Shown piece by piece: positions 42,299 to 50,182 of a stretch of DNA of 64,000 bases. Below the pieces are notes generated by a model. That model was not told the DNA's origin. It searched no databases and saw nothing but the letters and a program-made list of their open reading frames with translations. Source of the DNA: Paraburkholderia polaris (GTDB lineage: Bacteria; Pseudomonadota; Gammaproteobacteria; Burkholderiales; Burkholderiaceae); the NCBI RefSeq assembly GCF_012927345.1, contig NZ_JABBGJ010000015.1, positions 62,001 to 126,000 on the forward strand. The letters run 5' to 3'. The position numbers were made by a program, and so were the translations under genes. Each line of letters opens with the position of its first letter. Position 1 is the first letter of the stretch.

Positions 42299-43417
42299 AT
42301 GAAAAAGCAATCGATTCTGCTTCTATCGCCGGCTATCGGCACGCACCGCGAACTGGTGTCGTTTCATTTTGGTCCTGCGGATAGCGGACAGAAGATTTAT
42401 ATCCAGTCGTCGCTGCATGCTGATGAAACGCCGGCGATGTTGACGACGGTTTTGCTTAAGCGGCGATTGCTCGAGCTAGAGAAGCAGGGCGCATTGAACG
42501 CGGAAATCGTGCTGGTGCCGGTGGCGAATCCGGTTGGACTTGGGCAGTACGTGCTCGGGCAGTTTCTCGGGCGATTCGATCTGGGTAGTGGCAAGAACTT
42601 CAATCGACACTTCATGCAGTTCTCAAAGCTGGTGGCGCGGGCCAAGGAGACTCTAGGTTCGGATGCCGCGGAGAATCGGCGGATTGTTCGCGAACTGATC
42701 GCTGCTGAGTTGGCGGAACAGAAGCCGTTGACTGAGTTCGAGTCGCTGCAATTGGCCTTGCTGAATCTTTCTTTCGATGCGGATGTGGTGATCGATTTGC
42801 ATTGCTCTTTGGAAGCGGCGATGCATCTCTATACCAGTGAGGCTGCGTGGCCTGAGTTCGAACCTTTGTCACGGTATTTGGGCGCGCAGGCTTCGTTGCT
42901 TGCGACTAACTCGGGCGGTGAGTCGTTTGATGAGACTCATAGCTTGCTGTGGTGGAAGTTGCAGCAGGAAATGCCCGCTGATAAGCCGGTGCCCAACGGG
43001 GCGATTGCTGTGACGGTGGAGTGCCGTGGGCAGCGGGATGTTTCGTATGAAGTCGCGCAGGAGGATGCTGATGCGATTGTGGATTATCTTGGTTGGCGGA
43101 AGGCGATTCGGGTTGATGCGGTTAAGCCGTTGCCGGAGTTATTGTCGCCCGCGACGCCGCTCGCTGGGAGTGAACAGTTTTACGCGCCTGTTAGTGGGAT
43201 TCTGATTCATCGCGCCAAGATCGGGGACACGATTCGCGTCGGGCAGCCTTTGTTCGATATCGTCGATCCGTTGACTGATGAGACGACTACGCTCGTTAGC
43301 AATACCGAAGGGGTGTTTTATATGCGGCGCGCGATTCGGTTTGTGACGGCTGGTGCGCCGTTGGGGCGGGTGACTGGGACGCGGGCCTTTAGGACTGGGG
43401 TTTTGTTGGGGGCGTGA
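42299..43417 (+). CDS. succinylglutamate desuccinylase/aspartoacylase-family deacylase
   Basis: A 372-aa zinc hydrolase of the M14-like AstE/ASPA family. The metal ligands are H40 and E43 (HADE) and the later His in VIDLHCSLEAA; VAVTVECRG includes the catalytic Glu region. The C-terminal ~90 residues look like a beta-rich swivelling domain (FYAPVSGILIHRAKIGDTIR). It follows the binding-protein gene by 42 bp and is probably co-transcribed, so it may process the imported compound. Confidence 0.85.
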   Translation: MKKQSILLLSPAIGTHRELVSFHFGPADSGQKIYIQSSLHADETPAMLTTVLLKRRLLELEKQGALNAEIVLVPVANPVGLGQYVLGQFLGRFDLGSGKNFNRHFMQFSKLVARAKETLGSDAAENRRIVRELIAAELAEQKPLTEFESLQLALLNLSFDADVVIDLHCSLEAAMHLYTSEAAWPEFEPLSRYLGAQASLLATNSGGESFDETHSLLWWKLQQEMPADKPVPNGAIAVTVECRGQRDVSYEVAQEDADAIVDYLGWRKAIRVDAVKPLPELLSPATPLAGSEQFYAPVSGILIHRAKIGDTIRVGQPLFDIVDPLTDETTTLVSNTEGVFYMRRAIRFVTAGAPLGRVTGTRAFRTGVLLGA

Positions 43418-43553
43418 GCGTTGCTGATAGGGCTGGGTGAGTGGTTGCGCCATCGGCTGGGGCGATCCGCGTGTCACTAAAGACTACTAGCGGACGCCAA
43501 GCCGCCGCAAAGAAGAAGGCGCGATTGCTCGCGCTTCCCCTTTGCTTTTTTCG

Positions 43554-43934
43554 CTATGCAGCGTTGCCGCCAGCAGGAGTCGCGTCAGGTACAAATTTTA
43601 GTGACGGCCAGTTTGGCTTCTGCAGGGGGCCATCCCCCCAACGCAGATATTCAAGCTCATACAACCGGTCGGCCGGATCAGCGAACAAGAGCAGGGATAT
43701 CAGCGAGCCGTCCGCGTCGTTCACCTCTCCCTCCACTGGATATAGACTCTGGCCGCCACGGTGTGGGTGCTCATATCCGTCAAGGTGAAATCGGATTAAT
43801 TCTCCGTCTGCCAGTTCGGCTTCTACGTGTGCGATCGCGAGGTCACTCATCAGCCTGTTACACGCTTGACTGTCGAGCCGAGCAGCTACGCCGCTGATGA
43901 AGCATCTTTCGTCGTCGGTAAGTGCACGAATCAC
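43554..43934 (-). CDS. small cytosolic protein, candidate immunity-type partner
   Basis: A 126-aa acidic protein (GTG start, VIRALTDDERCFISGVAARL) with no signal peptide. The end pattern LYELEYLRWGDGPLQKPNW is reminiscent of the immunity-type protein at 21751 (EIEIYKD...). The start codon overlaps the stop of the secreted-protein gene upstream by 3 nt, so the pair is translationally coupled. Role unknown; an immunity or accessory partner is the simplest idea. Confidence 0.6.
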   Translation of the reverse strand: MIRALTDDERCFISGVAARLDSQACNRLMSDLAIAHVEAELADGELIRFHLDGYEHPHRGGQSLYPVEGEVNDADGSLISLLLFADPADRLYELEYLRWGDGPLQKPNWPSLKFVPDATPAGGNAA

Positions 43935-44206
43935 GTTAATATCCTTTTACCGGAAAAATCTCCGGCACTATTTGCGCCGGTCGGCTTGCATTGATTCGCC
44001 TCTGTCGCCCGCTGAATTCCATTCTTAACCGCGGTTGCGAAACAGGTTGAAGTCCCCTGTATCGCACCCGATCTCACATAGATCCCGGCGCAGATTCCGT
44101 CTCCGCCTTCTGCGTTTGCGCCGAAGGCGATTAGCAGCAGTATGAATGCCGCCAGCAGACGACATAGAGTCCCCGCTGAGTTGCCTTGAGAATTCCAATC
44201 TTTCAT
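43931..44206 (-). CDS. small exported protein of unknown function
   Basis: A 91-aa protein with a clear signal peptide (LCRLLAAFILLLIAFGANA) and a mature part of about 57 residues containing three Cys (GICAG, TSTCF, NQCKP). A GGAG-like site lies before the ATG. It is followed by the overlapping gene at 43934. The region is less GC-rich than its surroundings, a sign of transfer. No family recognised; it is either a small periplasmic effector or a degraded remnant. Confidence 0.55.
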   Translation of the reverse strand: MKDWNSQGNSAGTLCRLLAAFILLLIAFGANAEGGDGICAGIYVRSGAIQGTSTCFATAVKNGIQRATEANQCKPTGANSAGDFSGKRILT

Positions 44207-44567
44207 GTCGCTCCTTTATTTTTAGTTTGGCCAGTAGAGGCGTGAGCACTTTCAATGAGATTGAAATATTTTGAAATCCGACAATTCCGAAAAATCTGAT
44301 TGCGGTGCGTTTCGCGACCTGAAGATTGATGCTAACGAAACGCGAGCGTCGTAAGCGATGGACAAAAAAATGGCCCGTTGGTAGGCGGGCCTTGGAAGGT
44401 CATTCGCAATCTGAGCGCCGTGCGAACACACTTCCATTTTTGGCGTGGTTCGCTGACTCTATCCTCTCAATCCTGCGCAGGCGCGTGCTTTCGTCGGTGT
44501 TGGTATGGTTTCGTTGCTGCCCCAAACCGCGCGTTGGCCGCCACACGCCTACTATCCGCATGCCCTC
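44207..44567. other. AT-rich intergenic gap
   Basis: A 360-bp stretch between the small exported protein gene and the cupin gene. It contains the minus-strand terminator at 44364-44391 and AT-rich DNA near 44210-44330 that can hold the promoter of the exported-protein gene. No gene seen. Confidence 0.5.
44364..44391 (-). terminator. rho-independent terminator of the cupin gene
   Basis: On the minus strand GGCCCG (44391-44386) pairs with CGGGCC (44377-44372) and is followed by ATTTTTTT. It lies 180 bp after the cupin stop codon. Confidence 0.75.
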
Positions 44568-44834
44568 CTACTTCCTTCCCACCAGATACGTCACACCATT
44601 CGGACCATAACGCTCTGAATGCGGCTTGTTCGCCGGCAAGTGGAAGACGTCGCCGACCTTATACGCCTGCTCCGTCTCGCCCACGCGGATGTGCAACTCG
44701 CCGTCCAGAATCAGTGCCTTCGCTTCGAACGGATGCTCGTGAACATCCATGGAAGTGTTCGCCTCCCGCGTCACGACGACAGTCTCGGCGAAACCTTCTT
44801 TCGTCAGGTTTTCGGTAAACGTTTCGCGGTCCAT
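44568..44834 (-). CDS. small single-domain cupin
   Basis: An 88-aa protein consisting of one cupin barrel: MDVHEHPFEAKALILDGELHI (motif 1 with His-x-His and Glu-like spacing) and GDVFHLPANKPHSERYGPN (motif 2). There is no signal peptide. Minimal cupins of this type often act as small binding or sensory proteins; function unknown. Confidence 0.85.
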   Translation of the reverse strand: MDRETFTENLTKEGFAETVVVTREANTSMDVHEHPFEAKALILDGELHIRVGETEQAYKVGDVFHLPANKPHSERYGPNGVTYLVGRK

Positions 44835-44910
44835 GGCGTCTCCATCGTCAAGCAGCGGGGGGCACTCAATGTAACGCTATCCGCCAATTCGTGCAGAGCG
44901 CAGCCGTGTG

Positions 44911-45141
44911 TTATACGGACGCTGTTACGCCTGCAGCGACCTTCCTGCGCGTTCTCGCGCGTGGCGACGATTCGCCCATTCCTTTTCTGCGGCGCTCAGC
45001 GTTCGCTTCCGCCTCTTCTACATCAAGCATGACGACCGAGATATTCCCTCGCTCGATGTTCGTCTCGGTTTCATACTGATGTGCCGTACGCTCCAACAAC
45101 TCAGCAAGCAACATCTGATCGCGACGATCGCAATGGTTCAT
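44911..45141 (-). CDS. hypothetical small protein
   Basis: A 76-aa charged, helical protein (MNHCDRRDQMLLAELLERTA, then a Lys/Arg-rich C terminus). Start set at 45141, where an AAAGGT site gives proper spacing; the open frame extends to 45213. No family recognised, and no signal peptide or membrane segment seen. Confidence 0.5.
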   Translation of the reverse strand: MNHCDRRDQMLLAELLERTAHQYETETNIERGNISVVMLDVEEAEANAERRRKGMGESSPRARTRRKVAAGVTASV

Positions 45142-45346
45142 CGCGATACCTTTGCGCAACGTCCTGGCTAGCATAGCCAGCGACGAGAGTCGCCCGACAT
45201 AGAGGCGGCTCAACTATCTAACTTTGGCCAATCGGCCCAAGACGAGTGCAACATTCCTTGGGCGCAGCGACATCAATCCTCAGGGCTTCGATCAGGCAGC
45301 CCGCCAAAGCAGCCGCCCAACCGAAGCCCATCCACCATCCCCGCCC

Positions 45347-47500
45347 TTAATTCACCACCAAAACCGGCGCCACAGCCGCCGGATCACTAATACTCGGACG
45401 CCCATTCTCAACGTGTCCAGCCAGACGACGCGAGAAGCTAGCGTCATCGTTACTCGTCACCGTCAAGTCATACCAGTGATGGCTGGACGCCAGCACCCAC
45501 GCTTCCTCGATATGCGCCTCCGCCGGCACAAGCACCGGCCGCGTCCGCGCGCCGTACGCGTTGTCAGTCACCGTCAACCGCGCAATACCGCCGCCCTTGT
45601 TGCTGAACTTCAAAAACACATTCCCGTTCGCGACATCGTATTGCACCTTGATCTCCGGCAGCGCGGGCTTATCGTGGCCATGCGAACCCGCAGCCTGCGA
45701 CGTTTGCGACGTCGCCTGCTGTGTATTCCCCGCGAACTTACGCACGAAACCATTCGGGCCAAACACCTCGAACGCGTACACACCGTTCGTCGTCGTCAGA
45801 TCGAAGGTCTCGTCGAGCGACTTGCCGGCCTCGACCGTGTAGCGCCACGGACCATCCGCGCGATTCGTCGAGTACACGTGGAAATGCGCGCCTTGATCGC
45901 CAGTATTGGCAAGCACGATCTCGAACGTATTCTTCTTCACATCCACATGACCGTTCACATGCAACTCATACGGCAACGCACGCGCGAAACGAATACCGCT
46001 TTCCTGTGGATCGATCGCACCCGGTGTTGTGGGCACAGTCGGCTTCGGCTGCGTCGCACACTGGTTGTCGGCGATGCTCTTGTAGTTGCTCGTGTCCGGC
46101 AGCGGCGGCACCTTCGAGTCCGGCGTGCGGAAGTCGAACGCCGTGGTCAGGTCACCGCACACTGCACGGCGCCATTGCGTAATGTTCGGCTCAACCACGC
46201 CGAAGCGCGTTTCAATGAAGCGAATCACCGACGTATGATCGAACACCTGCGAGCACACAAACCCACCCTTGCTCCACGGCGATACGATCGTCATCGGCAC
46301 GCGCGGGCCGAGGCCGTACGGCAAGCCGTCCGCAGTGTAGCTGCCGCCGCGCGCCGGATTCACCACGTTGTGAATTTCGCCTTCGGTGCTGACCGTCGAC
46401 TGGCCTTGTGCCGGCGTCGTCGCCGGTTGCGGCGGCACGAGGTGATCGAAGAAGCCGTCGTTCTCGTCGTACATGATGAACAGCACGGTCTTGCTCCACA
46501 CTTCGGGATTCGACGTCAACGCATCGAGAATCTGCGACGTGTATTCCGCGCCGTATGCGGGCGTATAGCTCGGGTGCTCGGAGTACGCAGCCGGCGGGCA
46601 CAACCACGACACTTGCGGCAACTTGTTGGCCAGCACGTCGGCCTTCAGGTCGTCGATGGTGCGCACGGTTTGCGCGCGCTCATACAACGGCGAACCCGGC
46701 TGCGCATTGATGAAGTTCGTGAAGTTCTGCAGGATGTTGGTGCCGTAGTTGCCGTTCAGCGGATCGGAACCAGTCAGGCCTTGCTGATACACCTGCCACG
46801 AAATACCCGCGGCTTGCAGACGTTCCGGGTACGTGGTCCACGAGAGCAATTGATAATTCGGCGGACCGTCGCCGTCGACGAAATCGTTGTTGTCGAGCAG
46901 CGGGCCCCCCATCGTGCCGGTCGGATCGACCATGCCGGTCATCAGATACGAGCGGTTCGGGTGCGTCGGTCCCGGCAGCGAGCAAAAGTAGGCGTCGCAA
47001 ATGGTGAATGCATCAGCCAGCGCGTAGTGGAATGGAATGTCGCTGCGCAGGTGATAGCCCATCGTCATGTCGGTCTTGTTCGCGGGCCACTGGTCGTAGC
47101 GGCCGCCGTCAATCGCGGCATGCGTTTTATACCAGGTGTGATCGAGGTCGCCGACGCATTGCGCGCTGGTCGTCGCCGTGTTCAGATGGAACGGCAGCAC
47201 CGGCTGGGTCGGGTCTTCCTTCGACGGTTGATACCACACCGGCTTGCCGCCCGGCAGGGGAATCGGGAAGCGGTCGTTGTAACCACGCACGCCGCGCAGA
47301 TGGCCGAAGTAGTGGTCGAACGAACGGTTCTCCTGCATGAACACGACGATGTGTTTGACGTCGCGGATCGTGCCGGTGCGCGAAAACGCGGGCACGGCAA
47401 GCGCATTGCGAATGGACTCGGGCAGCGCGGTCAGCGCGGCGGCAGCGCCGGCGGATGAAGCCATGGTCTGCAGGAAACGGCGACGGCTATTTGATGTCAT
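45347..47500 (-). CDS. plcN: Tat-exported phospholipase C, phosphocholine-type
   Basis: A 717-aa non-haemolytic phospholipase C. The N terminus is a twin-arginine signal (SRRRFLQTMASSAG). The catalytic domain starts with IKHIVVFMQENRSFDHYFGHL-type residues (ENRSFDHYFG seen) and includes YDENDGFFDHLVPP and GPRVPMTIVSPWSKGG. Two C-terminal DUF756-type beta modules follow. Known members cleave phosphatidylcholine, often for phosphate scavenging or virulence. A 744-codon open frame on the other strand is its antisense shadow. Confidence 0.93.
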   Translation of the reverse strand: MTSNSRRRFLQTMASSAGAAAALTALPESIRNALAVPAFSRTGTIRDVKHIVVFMQENRSFDHYFGHLRGVRGYNDRFPIPLPGGKPVWYQPSKEDPTQPVLPFHLNTATTSAQCVGDLDHTWYKTHAAIDGGRYDQWPANKTDMTMGYHLRSDIPFHYALADAFTICDAYFCSLPGPTHPNRSYLMTGMVDPTGTMGGPLLDNNDFVDGDGPPNYQLLSWTTYPERLQAAGISWQVYQQGLTGSDPLNGNYGTNILQNFTNFINAQPGSPLYERAQTVRTIDDLKADVLANKLPQVSWLCPPAAYSEHPSYTPAYGAEYTSQILDALTSNPEVWSKTVLFIMYDENDGFFDHLVPPQPATTPAQGQSTVSTEGEIHNVVNPARGGSYTADGLPYGLGPRVPMTIVSPWSKGGFVCSQVFDHTSVIRFIETRFGVVEPNITQWRRAVCGDLTTAFDFRTPDSKVPPLPDTSNYKSIADNQCATQPKPTVPTTPGAIDPQESGIRFARALPYELHVNGHVDVKKNTFEIVLANTGDQGAHFHVYSTNRADGPWRYTVEAGKSLDETFDLTTTNGVYAFEVFGPNGFVRKFAGNTQQATSQTSQAAGSHGHDKPALPEIKVQYDVANGNVFLKFSNKGGGIARLTVTDNAYGARTRPVLVPAEAHIEEAWVLASSHHWYDLTVTSNDDASFSRRLAGHVENGRPSISDPAAVAPVLVVN

Positions 47501-47563
47501 CGAATATCACCTTCTGCGGGTGGGGAAAGAATAGCGCGCCTCGCGCGCGCCGGTGGAATCTGG

Positions 47564-47923
47564 TCAGTTGTTATTGGCGTTGTCGCCCGGTGCGTAATGC
47601 ATCACGGGCGCGACTTGCTGGCTGTCGGCAGCGAGGCTGGCTTGCATGTTCTGGGTGATGGCGTCGGACGCGGCCGCAGGGTCGGCTGCGAGTGGCGCCG
47701 ATGCGTTGAGCATTTCAGCTGCGGGGGCGATCGTGGCGCTTTGCGCGGCAACATTATTTGCGGCGGTCGGCGACGAAGACGTTGACGACGTTGACGACGT
47801 TGACGACGTTGACGACGTTGAAGCCGTTGAAGGCGAGGCGGAGTCATCGGCGCCACAACCGCTCAACGTGAAAGTTGCAAGCGCAACTAAAGCGGCGATA
47901 GCAAAGAGGGTGTCGCTTCTCAT
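47564..47923 (-). CDS. Ser/Thr/Ala-rich lipoprotein
   Basis: A 119-aa protein (start MRSDTLFAIAALV) with a lipobox at FTLSGC, so it is anchored in a membrane. The mature part is low complexity: STASTSSTSSTSSTSS from a 9-bp repeat, then Ala-rich sequence, with a short Asn-rich end. The ATG at 47923 begins the signal peptide; the longer frame adds an unlikely acidic extension. It lies upstream of plcN on the same strand. No domain seen. Confidence 0.7.
   Translation of the reverse strand: MRSDTLFAIAALVALATFTLSGCGADDSASPSTASTSSTSSTSSTSSTSSSPTAANNVAAQSATIAPAAEMLNASAPLAADPAAASDAITQNMQASLAADSQQVAPVMHYAPGDNANNN
47781..47816. repeat. 9-bp tandem repeat inside the lipoprotein gene
   Basis: GTTGACGAC is repeated four times exactly, then a partial fifth copy. 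On the coding strand each unit encodes Ser-Thr-Ser-type triplets, so length variation changes the linker in frame. Confidence 0.85.
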
Positions 47924-48133
47924 GTCTGCATCCAGTTCCGTGATGGCGGATGCAGTCTCCATTCCTTTCGAGAAATAATTGTGAAACGTTTGCGAGTGGA
48001 TAAAACTCTTATCTCAACGTTGGTTATTCGAAAGGTAGTGGAAAGCGATAAGCAGGAGAATGGTCACATTAACGCCACGTGCCTGAAGTCCAGGCACACC
48101 GAAAGATTTGCGTTTGCTAACCTCGGTACGCGC

Positions 48134-50131
48134 ATGACACACATCGACAGACCTTTCGACATCACACGTCTCGAAGACGAATGGCTCGAAGCGGACGGTT
48201 TCGGCGGCTTCGCGTCAGGAACCGTCGGCACGCTGCGCACGCGCCGCTATCACGCATTGCTGCTTGCCGCTATGCGCGCGCCGGGCGGGCGCGTCGTGCT
48301 CGTCAACGGCATCGAAGCGTGGCTCGAAGCGAACGGCCAGCGTTATCCATTGAGCATGCAGCGGTACATGCCGGACGTGATCTATCCCGATCTGACAGCG
48401 AGTCTTCTCGCGTTCGACACCGACCCGTGGCCGACATGGCGTTTGCAACTCGATCCGCACATAACGGTGATAGCGGAAGTGTTCGTCAGCAAGGCCACGG
48501 CCGAAACGGTTTTGCGTTGGCGGCTGGAAGGTTCAGAAGCGGTTTCTGGCACCGGCGCGTTCAACCTGAAAGTCAGGCCCTTGCTGTCCGGCCGCGACTA
48601 TCACTCGCTGCACCACGAAAACGCCGCGTTCAACTTCAACGCGCAGACAAGCGGCGACCAGGCCTGCGTGAGCTGGCAGCCCTATGGTGACCTGCCCGTC
48701 ATCAACGCCGTAACGAACGGCATCTACACGCACGCACCTGATTGGTACCGAAACTTCTGCTACGTTCGTGAGCGCGAGCGTGGCCTCGATTTCAGCGAAG
48801 ACCTCGCCACGCCGGGCGTGTTCAGCTTCAATCTCGCTGATGGCGAAGCGGTGATGATCCTCAGTGCGTCGATCGCATCCGCGGCGTCCTCCGTGCCGGC
48901 GGCGGAGTCGCCAAGCACCAAACCCGCCGCCGCCCACGCAGTTCAACTCGCGCGCATCGAACAACAGCGCCGCGGCGCACTCGGCTCACGCCTGCAGCGT
49001 TCCGCCGATGCCTACGTCGTAGCGCGCAACGAAGGCCGCACGATTCTCGCCGGCTTTCCATGGTTCACCGATTGGGGCCGCGACACGTTCATCGCGATGC
49101 GCGGCCTGCTGATCGCAACGGGCCGCCTCGACGAAGCTGAAGCGATCCTGCTCGAATGGTCGGGCACATTGTCCGAAGGCATGCTGCCGAATCGTTTCCC
49201 CGACTATGGCGACACCCCGGAATACAACTCCGTCGACGCCTCGTTATGGTTCGTCATCGCCGTCCACGACTATCTGGCGACGAACCACGCGAAAGCCGAC
49301 GCCCGAACGCGCCTGCAGCAGGCAGTCGAAACCATCCTCACGGGCTACACGAACGGCACGCGCTTCAACATCAAGGCCTCCACCGACGACGGCCTCCTGA
49401 GCGCCGGCGTCCCTGGCGTACAACTCACCTGGATGGATGCAAAGGTCGGCGACTGGGTGGTCACGCCGCGCATCGGCAAACCCGTGGAAGTGCAGGCGCT
49501 GTGGATCAACGCATTGCGCATTGCAGCAAAGTGGAATCCGCAATGGCAGCAACCTGCGGACCGAGCGTTGCAAGCGTTTCATGAACGTTTTACCGATCCG
49601 TCGACGCAAGCGCTCGTCGACAACGTCGACGTGGATTTCGTGAAAGGCGCAGTGGATCGCTCGATCCGCCCCAACCAGATCTTTGCCATAGGCGGCCTGC
49701 CGTTTCCGTTACTCGAAGGCGCGGCGGCGCGTGCAGTGGTCGATCAGGTCGAAACCCAATTGCTCACGCCGCTTGGCCTCAGAACGCTAGCCCCGTCCGA
49801 TCCTGCCTACCGCGGGCACTACGGCGGCACCCCGCTGGAGCGCGATGGCGCCTATCATCAAGGGACGGTCTGGCCATGGCTGCTAGGCCCGTTCGTCGAA
49901 GCATGGTTACGGGTTCACGGCGCCGAACCGGATGCCCGTGCACAAGCTAAAGCGCGCTTTCTCGACCCCCTGTACGCGCATCTCGATCACGCCGGCCTCG
50001 ACCATCTCTCCGAAATCGCCGACGGCGACGCGCCGCACACGCCCGCCGGTACGCCGTTTCAGGCGTGGTCGCTGGGGGAGTTGCTACGCGTCGAAAACCT
50101 GCTTGCCCGATCGGAGCCCATCGCCGCTTAA
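48134..50131 (+). CDS. glycogen debranching enzyme-like amylo-alpha-1,6-glucosidase
   Basis: A 665-aa two-domain protein. The N-terminal part (LEADGFGGFASGTVGTLRTR, then RYHALLLAA) matches the bacterial/archaeal GDE N-terminal domain. The C-terminal (alpha/alpha)6 glucosidase domain holds GFPWFTDWGRDTFIAMRGLL, LLPNRFPDYGD-like and HQGTVWPWLLGPF. It would release alpha-1,6-linked glucose from glycogen or related glucans. ATG 48134 (MTHIDRPFDITRLEDEWL) was chosen because upstream codons lack family character. GH63 and G6PDH genes follow in the same direction. Confidence 0.88.
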   Translation: MTHIDRPFDITRLEDEWLEADGFGGFASGTVGTLRTRRYHALLLAAMRAPGGRVVLVNGIEAWLEANGQRYPLSMQRYMPDVIYPDLTASLLAFDTDPWPTWRLQLDPHITVIAEVFVSKATAETVLRWRLEGSEAVSGTGAFNLKVRPLLSGRDYHSLHHENAAFNFNAQTSGDQACVSWQPYGDLPVINAVTNGIYTHAPDWYRNFCYVRERERGLDFSEDLATPGVFSFNLADGEAVMILSASIASAASSVPAAESPSTKPAAAHAVQLARIEQQRRGALGSRLQRSADAYVVARNEGRTILAGFPWFTDWGRDTFIAMRGLLIATGRLDEAEAILLEWSGTLSEGMLPNRFPDYGDTPEYNSVDASLWFVIAVHDYLATNHAKADARTRLQQAVETILTGYTNGTRFNIKASTDDGLLSAGVPGVQLTWMDAKVGDWVVTPRIGKPVEVQALWINALRIAAKWNPQWQQPADRALQAFHERFTDPSTQALVDNVDVDFVKGAVDRSIRPNQIFAIGGLPFPLLEGAAARAVVDQVETQLLTPLGLRTLAPSDPAYRGHYGGTPLERDGAYHQGTVWPWLLGPFVEAWLRVHGAEPDARAQAKARFLDPLYAHLDHAGLDHLSEIADGDAPHTPAGTPFQAWSLGELLRVENLLARSEPIAA

Positions 50132-50182
50132 ACCGCGCTACGATGTGAGTCCCACCGCCAGGCCCGATGCAAGGATGTAGTC

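Noticed and set aside
44911..45213. longer start for the small hypothetical protein
   Set aside because: The internal ATG at 45141 has a better ribosome site; the extra 24 residues look like untranslated sequence.
45224..47458. 744-codon open frame on the plus strand
   Set aside because: It is antisense to plcN over its whole length and is rich in Arg/His/Val, as shadows of GC-rich genes are; no domain seen.
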